A stretch of 18,629 nucleotides of DNA from JBBSUQ01 sp964389755 (GTDB lineage Bacteria > Bacteroidota > Bacteroidia > Flavobacteriales_D > Crocinitomicaceae), in contig CAYMEW010000051.1 in assembly GCA_964389755.1 (NCBI GenBank), positions 1 to 18,629 on the forward strand, in the 5' to 3' direction. This document shows positions 14,810-18,629 of this stretch, piece by piece. How positions within the stretch are numbered: the first letter of the stretch is position 1; the number at the start of each line of letters is the position of its first letter. The position numbers and the translations under genes are program-made. Below the pieces are notes generated by a model. It was not told the DNA's origin. It searched no databases and was given only the letters and a program-made list of their open reading frames with translations.

Positions 14810-14842
14810 TAAATCCATCAGACCTTTTGTAGGATGGATTTA
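14810..14842. terminator. Hairpin, possible weak terminator
   Basis: TAAATCCATC and GATGGATTTA form a ten-base stem around a 13-base loop. The tail TTTCTTTG is only loosely T-rich. It stands more than 300 bases after cysN and 22 bases before the -33 element of the next promoter, so it could insulate the kinase promoter or be an operator. Confidence 0.35.
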
Positions 14843-14863
14843 TTTCTTTGGAGAAACGGGTAT

Positions 14864-14897
14864 TTGGATACACGGAACTGTGAATTGGCTAATTTTG
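14864..14897 (+). promoter_or_regulatory. Promoter of the TPR kinase / LytTR pair
   Basis: TTG (14864-14866) and TAATTTTG (14890-14897, exact TAnnTTTG) are separated by 23 bases. Transcription would start near 14904, giving a leader of about 36 nt. Confidence 0.6.
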
Positions 14898-14939
14898 CCG
14901 CGAGATCGCTTCCCTGGTTAGCACAATTCTTTTTTAACT

Positions 14940-16709
14940 ATGAAACAACTTTTGTTTAGCCTGTTCGCTTTCCTCTACGCACTTTCGGGGCTTTGCCAGA
15001 ATGCAGAGGAAAAGTTGCTCATCGAAGAGTTGGAGCATGCAAAGGCTGATTCCGTAAAAATTCGCCTGACATGCAGCCTCGGAGGGAAACTGGCCAATAC
15101 GAATCCGGAACTTGCCCGGCATTATGCCGCGGAGTGCCTGGAACTTTCGCTGAAAACCGGTGACAGGATCAATGAGGCTGCCAGCTATAACATTTTTGGC
15201 TCGCTTCATTATAACAAAAGCGAATTTGTAGAGGCCACCGATTATTACCTCAAAGCCCTGCGCGCTTATAAAGAAGTTGATGACAGGGCGGGAGTTTCGA
15301 CGATCTATACAAATCTCGGTTCGCTGAATATGAAACAGGGAAACCTCAAAGAGGCGCGGAGGAACCTGGTGCTGGCGATCAGCATGAAGGCACAGGACGG
15401 AACAATTAAAGGGCTTGCTCATTGTTATGCGAGTCTCGCGTCGGTTTGCTACCTGGAAAAAGATATGGATCAGGCCCTTATTTACTTTCAAAAAGGAGCC
15501 GAACTCGCCCGTAAAACCAATCAAAAACAGGTGGAAGTTTCCTGCCTCAACGGAGCGGCTTCGATTTTGTATAAACGAGAAAATTACACCGAAGCAGCTA
15601 AAGAATACGAAAAAGCGCTTGCTGTGTGTGAAGAATCTACCGGTGACTACCGGAAGTTAATTGCGGGTCTTTGTCACAACCTGGGTTCTGCTTATCGTAA
15701 ACTGGGTGAATACGACAAAGCCTTCGAACAACTCAACAGAAGCCTGGAACTGGCCAAAGAGATCAATTCGAACGAGGACATCAAGCAGGCATATACGGCA
15801 TTGAAATCGTATTACAAAGACAAAGGAGATTTCGGGAAAGCACTGATCGCGGAAGAATACGCGTCAGTTTACAAAGACAGTTTTATTAACGAACGCACGC
15901 TGAAGGCTGTCAATGAAATGCAGGAAAAATACAAGGCCGAAGAGCGTAAAAAGGAGATTCGCCAGCTGCATAGAACCAACAGTGCACTGGAAGAGAAGTC
16001 TACCCTGCGCTACAGTTTGCTAATTGTTTCGATCGGGGCTTTCCTGCTGATTCTTTTGGCCCTGTTCTTTTACCTCAAACAACTCAAAGCACGTCAGCAA
16101 CGCAAACAGGCCGAACTCGAGCAAAAAGCCCTGCGCGCGCAAATGAACCCGCATTTCATTTTTAACAGCCTCAACAGTATCCAGCGCATGTACATCCAGG
16201 GCGACGAAGACACGGCTAACGACTATATGGCGGATTTTTCGCGTTTGCTGCGGAATATCCTCGAAAACAGCGGAAAAGAACTCATTCGCCTGAACGAAGA
16301 ACTGGAGGTGGTCCGGCTTTACATGGAACTCGAGATGCTGCGCACGGATCATGCCTTTGAATTTAGCTGCGAGGTCGCCGAAGACGTGAATACGATGGAA
16401 ATTCGCATTCCGCCGCTCATCTTTCAACCCTATCTCGAAAATGCGATCTGGCACGGGGTCATTTCAAAAAAAGGGGAAGGACAGATTCACCTTGCGATCC
16501 GAAAAAAAGGTCCCGGTAAACTACTCTGCGAAATTTCGGATAACGGTGTCGGCTTTTACTCCGCGCAGAAACTGAAATCCATAAGTAACCGCGAATCGAA
16601 AGGCATGCAGATCACGGCCGAACGACTCGGGGGAACTCAGAACGTGCTTGTCGAAGAACCCGAAACGGGCGGCACACGCATTTCATTAACCATTCAGTAT
16701 ACGACATGA
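14940..16709 (+). CDS. TPR sensor histidine kinase, LytS/YpdA type
   Basis: 589 residues. A signal peptide (1-20, ending GLCQ) is followed by about six tetratricopeptide repeats facing the periplasm (about 45-315; for example ASYNIFGSLHYNKSEF, TIYTNLGSLNMKQGN, AGLCHNLGSAYRKLGEY). A coiled stretch (320-355) and one membrane helix (about 358-380) lead to a cytoplasmic kinase domain of the short His_kinase family, with MNPHFIFNSLNSIQ carrying the phosphorylated His405. The HATPase part has N501 (PYLENAIWHGV), ISDNGVGF (Asp534) and SKGMQITAERL. The repeats presumably sense a protein or envelope state. The gene overlaps its response regulator by four bases (ATGA). Such TPR-LytS/LytTR pairs are abundant in Bacteroidota, so the regulated process cannot be inferred. 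Confidence 0.94.
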   Translation: MKQLLFSLFAFLYALSGLCQNAEEKLLIEELEHAKADSVKIRLTCSLGGKLANTNPELARHYAAECLELSLKTGDRINEAASYNIFGSLHYNKSEFVEATDYYLKALRAYKEVDDRAGVSTIYTNLGSLNMKQGNLKEARRNLVLAISMKAQDGTIKGLAHCYASLASVCYLEKDMDQALIYFQKGAELARKTNQKQVEVSCLNGAASILYKRENYTEAAKEYEKALAVCEESTGDYRKLIAGLCHNLGSAYRKLGEYDKAFEQLNRSLELAKEINSNEDIKQAYTALKSYYKDKGDFGKALIAEEYASVYKDSFINERTLKAVNEMQEKYKAEERKKEIRQLHRTNSALEEKSTLRYSLLIVSIGAFLLILLALFFYLKQLKARQQRKQAELEQKALRAQMNPHFIFNSLNSIQRMYIQGDEDTANDYMADFSRLLRNILENSGKELIRLNEELEVVRLYMELEMLRTDHAFEFSCEVAEDVNTMEIRIPPLIFQPYLENAIWHGVISKKGEGQIHLAIRKKGPGKLLCEISDNGVGFYSAQKLKSISNRESKGMQITAERLGGTQNVLVEEPETGGTRISLTIQYTT

Positions 16710-17452
16710 TAAAAACGGTGATCATCGACGATGAAAAAGATGCGCGTTTCCTGCTGCGCAACATGCTCGAAAAGAAACTTAATCACAAGATCGAAGTGGC
16801 CGGCGAAGCAGACGACGTGGATACCGGTTTGACACTTATCACCAATGTGAAGCCGGATCTCGTGTTTCTCGACATTCGCATGAAAACGGGTACCGGTTTC
16901 GACCTGCTTTCGCAAATGGGCAAAGACGCACCGGATGTGATCTTCGTGACAGCTTACGACAAATACGCCGTGGATGCCTTTAAGTTCAGTGCCTTTGGTT
17001 ACCTGCTCAAGCCCATTAAGCTGAAAGAACTCGAAGAATGCATCGAAAAAATCGAAAGTCTGAAAAAACAGCGCTCCGGTTCGGAAAAACGCGTGCGCGT
17101 GCTGATCGAAAACTACGGCGCTAGGGGCGAAATCCAGAAACTCGTGATCCCGAACATGACCGGGTTTAATGTCCTGGAAATTCCGGCGATCATCCGTTTG
17201 GAAGGCGACCGCAACTACACGCATTTCGTCCTCGAGGACGGCACGAAAGTGACCACGAGCAAAAATCTGGGAGAATACGAGGAAATGCTCTCCGAATACG
17301 GTTTTTACCGCATTCACCAAAGCACGATGGTCAGCCTGCGACACGTCCGCGCTTTTAAAAAAGTAAACGACGGTTTCGTGGAACTGGCAGACGGTACGCA
17401 GCATAAGGTAAGTCGGCACCGCAAGCAGGGCCTGATAGACCGTTTTTTATAA
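16706..17452 (+). CDS. LytTR-family response regulator
   Basis: 248 residues. The receiver (1-118) has the acidic residues Asp8/Asp9 (VIIDDEKDA), phospho-acceptor Asp56 (VFLDIRMKTG), Thr82 (FVTAYDKYA) and Lys102 (LLKPIKL). A linker leads to a LytTR DNA-binding domain (about 143-247) with the typical IIRLEGDRNYTHFVLEDG, a Phe-Tyr-Arg-Ile-His-Gln-Ser core (FYRIHQSTMV) and VSRHRKQGL at the end. It would bind paired direct repeats at target promoters once phosphorylated by the overlapping TPR kinase. Length and motifs are normal. The target may include the small genes directly downstream, which is inference from position. Confidence 0.95.
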   Translation: MIKTVIIDDEKDARFLLRNMLEKKLNHKIEVAGEADDVDTGLTLITNVKPDLVFLDIRMKTGTGFDLLSQMGKDAPDVIFVTAYDKYAVDAFKFSAFGYLLKPIKLKELEECIEKIESLKKQRSGSEKRVRVLIENYGARGEIQKLVIPNMTGFNVLEIPAIIRLEGDRNYTHFVLEDGTKVTTSKNLGEYEEMLSEYGFYRIHQSTMVSLRHVRAFKKVNDGFVELADGTQHKVSRHRKQGLIDRFL

Positions 17453-17525
17453 GGAATGTTTGAGCCTGCCCCATCCTTTGACTGGAAATTCAAATAACAA
17501 CTACAATAATTATAAACTTGGATTT

Positions 17526-17963
17526 ATGAAAGAAACAATTGATTACACCATGTGTTCCGAAGCCGGGATCATGAATTCGCGCAACCCTTTTAAAACGACA
17601 AATGGCGCCGTGGTCGGTACGAAGAAGTACCTCTTTTTCATTCCCGTTCAGAGCACCGCGGTCTATCCGCTGTTCACATCCATGAAGACTCACGACCTTT
17701 TCCAGGGTGTTTCGGTCCAGGAAGGACTCGTTCGGCTGATCCGGAATTCCAACTCGGTCGATGAACTGGAAAACTCGCTCTGTCAGCTGCTTGAAAATAA
17801 CGAACAATGCGTACACGTGCTGAGTGACTGGCCCACCTTTAAATTTTCCGGACTCTTTACGAAGAACAACCTGAGGCTCATCAAATCGCGCAAAAGCTGG
17901 AGCGCGACAATCCTGAAAGAAAAGGGCAAGGCACAGGAATTCCGTACTTTTTACGGACGCTGA
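17526..17963 (+). CDS. Conserved-looking small protein of unknown function
   Basis: 145 residues from the ATG at 17526 (MKETIDYTMCSEAGIMNSRN). A TTG in frame at 17460 would add 22 Asn-rich residues of low-complexity character that look like AT-rich leader rather than protein, so I prefer the ATG. There is no signal peptide or membrane helix. The sequence has a beta-rich middle (KKYLFFIPVQSTAVYPLF) and a helical region (GLVRLIRNSNSVDELENSLCQLL), then a basic C-terminus. I recognise no family. It follows the LytTR gene by 73 bases and runs into the zinc-ribbon-like gene with one base between stop and start. Confidence 0.65.
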   Translation: MKETIDYTMCSEAGIMNSRNPFKTTNGAVVGTKKYLFFIPVQSTAVYPLFTSMKTHDLFQGVSVQEGLVRLIRNSNSVDELENSLCQLLENNEQCVHVLSDWPTFKFSGLFTKNNLRLIKSRKSWSATILKEKGKAQEFRTFYGR

Positions 17964-17964
17964 T

Positions 17965-18162
17965 ATGTGGTCGGTTCGCTACAGGTTGCGGTCGGAAACT
18001 CCCGACACTTTTAACAGCACCTGCGCGGTTTGCCGGCAAGAGGTTCGGAAAACGATCATCCGGGAGAAGAAACTGCTCACCGTGTTGCTCGTTTTCCGTT
18101 TTCCGCTGGGTATGCGCACAATTTCGGTATGTCCGAACTGCCGGGTAAGGAAGGTTTTGTGA
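17965..18162 (+). CDS. Small zinc-ribbon-like protein
   Basis: 65 residues. Two CxxC pairs, Cys20-Ala-Val-Cys23 and Cys56-Pro-Asn-Cys59, are spaced as in a zinc ribbon, with a hydrophobic strand pair (KLLTVLLVFRFPLGM) between them; the rest is strongly basic (12 or so Arg/Lys). That could give a nucleic-acid or protein-binding module. The start codon lies one base after the stop of the preceding gene (TGATATG), a coupled arrangement that supports reality. The small size and lack of a recognised family leave doubt. Confidence 0.5.
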   Translation: MWSVRYRLRSETPDTFNSTCAVCRQEVRKTIIREKKLLTVLLVFRFPLGMRTISVCPNCRVRKVL

Positions 18163-18183
18163 GTGGAGTTTCGGTGTATACTT

Positions 18184-18210
18184 CCCCCTCGGGGAGGGGG
18201 ACCGAGGGGG
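18184..18210. repeat. GC-rich palindrome, unit 1
   Basis: CCCCCTCGG (18184-18192) and CCGAGGGGG (18202-18210) are exact reverse complements around a nine-base purine loop. It lies 21 bases after the zinc-ribbon-like gene and could also slow transcription. No T-tract follows. Confidence 0.8.
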
Positions 18211-18282
18211 AGGCCAGGCAAAAGCGATAATTAAATCCGGCATCGTCTTTTTCATAAGCTTATGAAATTTCCTCCGTCTATA

Positions 18283-18301
18283 TCTCCCTCGGCGAGGGAG
18301 A
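18283..18301. repeat. GC-rich palindrome, unit 2
   Basis: TCTCCCTCG and CGAGGGAGA form a perfect 19-bp odd palindrome around a single G. It is a shorter variant of the same CCCTCGG...CCGAGGG theme as the neighbouring units. Confidence 0.8.
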
Positions 18302-18320
18302 GCCGCTCCGAAATACTGTT

Positions 18321-18369
18321 TCCCCCTCCGGACCGGGTCAGCCTACTGACTGAGGGGGATCGAGGGGGA
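18321..18369. repeat. GC-rich palindrome, unit 3
   Basis: Outer arms TCCCCCTC (18321-18328) and GAGGGGGA (18362-18369) enclose an inner hairpin GTCAG-CCTA-CTGAC (18337-18350). Its right half (18347-18371) recurs, inverted, at 12269-12293 in the sulfate operon with 23 of 25 identical bases. The three units fill most of the 277-base gap before the DUF559 gene. Confidence 0.8.
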
Positions 18370-18439
18370 GGATTTTGTTGAGACTAAAAAGTTTTTCATC
18401 TGAATTTTTCTGTGTATCTTCAGTTAAAACCCACGGAAG

Positions 18440-18629
18440 ATGTACCAGCATTACAACAAAAACCTGCGGGAATACGCCCGCGAGCTCCGCACGGAATCCG
18501 TCTCGAAGGCAGAAAAACACCTTTGGAAAGCCTTATTGAGTCGCAAGCAAACGGGATACGGCTTCATGCGCCAGCGACCTGTCGACCGGTTTATCGTGGA
18601 CTTTTGCTGCCAGCAGCTGATGTTGATCG
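18440..18629 (+). CDS. DUF559 (Vsr-like) endonuclease, 5' part only
   Basis: The first 63 codons are in the window and the gene runs off its end. MYQHYNKNLREYARELR, SKAEKHLWKALLSRKQ, YGFMRQRPVDRFIVDFCC and QLMLI match the N-terminal pattern of DUF559 proteins: an AEKxLWxxL helix, then FxRQ-P and the IVDFYC strand whose Asp is a likely metal ligand. The family shares the fold of very-short-patch repair endonucleases, and its cellular role is unsettled. Members are typically about 120 residues, so roughly half is visible. The ATG at 18440 is the natural start. A cluster of GC-rich palindromes lies immediately upstream. Confidence 0.85.
   Translation, partial: MYQHYNKNLREYARELRTESVSKAEKHLWKALLSRKQTGYGFMRQRPVDRFIVDFCCQQLMLI

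Larger units (their letters stand above)
14495..14939. other. 445-base gap between cysN and the TPR kinase
   Basis: No confident gene. It contains a hairpin with nine-base arms AGCGCTTCA/TGAAGCGCT (14671-14679 and 14690-14698), a second with ten-base arms TAAATCCATC/GATGGATTTA (14810-14819 and 14833-14842), a good promoter (14864-14897), and on the minus strand a 67-codon open stretch (14756 down to 14556) that may be a gene relic. Neither hairpin has a clear T-tract, so where the cys operon ends is uncertain. Confidence 0.6.

Noticed and set aside
17460..17525. TTG start for the 145-residue protein
   Set aside because: The added residues are a low-complexity Asn-rich readout of AT-rich leader; a good ATG follows at 17526.
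18181..18372. CRISPR array
   Set aside because: The units are palindromic variants of different length with irregular spacing and no constant repeat; no cas genes are nearby.

Overview
The window looks like a chromosomal segment of a member of the Bacteroidota, probably a flavobacterium-like lineage; genus cannot be read from the sequence. The grounds are several promoters of the TTG / TAnnTTTG type, almost no Shine-Dalgarno sequences, secreted proteins whose signal peptides end in the typical Ala-Gln, TPR-LytS/LytTR two-component pairs, a PAS kinase paired with a receiver-CRP fusion, and several small families otherwise met in this phylum. All recognised protein genes lie on the + strand.

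Left edge (1-452): the window opens on a 43-bp palindrome built from the 5' part of a minus-strand tRNA-Gly(GCC), followed by two more tRNA-derived scraps. It is either an eroded tRNA cluster or an assembly break at one. Positions 453-3049 carry a three-gene unit: a soluble PAS histidine kinase, a response regulator in which a receiver is fused to a CRP/FNR-type module, and a small conserved protein. Then come a secreted protein of unknown function (3107-4714), a two-gene unit of a one-pass membrane protein and a fatty-acid-hydroxylase/sterol-desaturase-type enzyme (4775-5895), and a TetR regulator with an overlapping MFS exporter behind a near-perfect palindromic operator (5921-7845).

Positions 7895-8826 hold a complete Xre-RES toxin-antitoxin module (NAD+-depleting toxin) with its own -7 box and palindromic operator. 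Two genes for secreted proteins follow. The first, cysteine-rich, is bracketed by two identical 24-bp direct repeats (8877 and 9564). The second is a coiled-coil protein closed by a clear intrinsic terminator.

Positions 10593-14494 form an assimilatory sulfate operon: a TauE/SafE-type permease, an iron-sulfur APS reductase (cysH), and both sulfate adenylyltransferase subunits (cysD, cysN). Together they would take up or balance sulfur anions, make APS and reduce it to sulfite. Sulfite reductase is not in the window. Two nested inverted repeats sit on the promoter. A 445-bp gap follows, holding two hairpins, a promoter and perhaps a decayed minus-strand reading frame.

Positions 14940-17452 encode a TPR sensor kinase of the LytS type and its LytTR response regulator, then a pair of small unknown genes, one with a zinc-ribbon-like CxxC...CxxC pattern. 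The right edge (18184-18369) is a cluster of GC-rich palindromes, one of which has a near-identical inverted copy inside the cys operon. Immediately after it a DUF559 (Vsr-like) endonuclease gene begins and runs off the window.

No undescribed system is proven here. The best candidates for a second look are the palindrome-DUF559 association, the direct-repeat-bracketed gene, and the receiver-CRP fusion that lacks the usual cAMP-binding residues.
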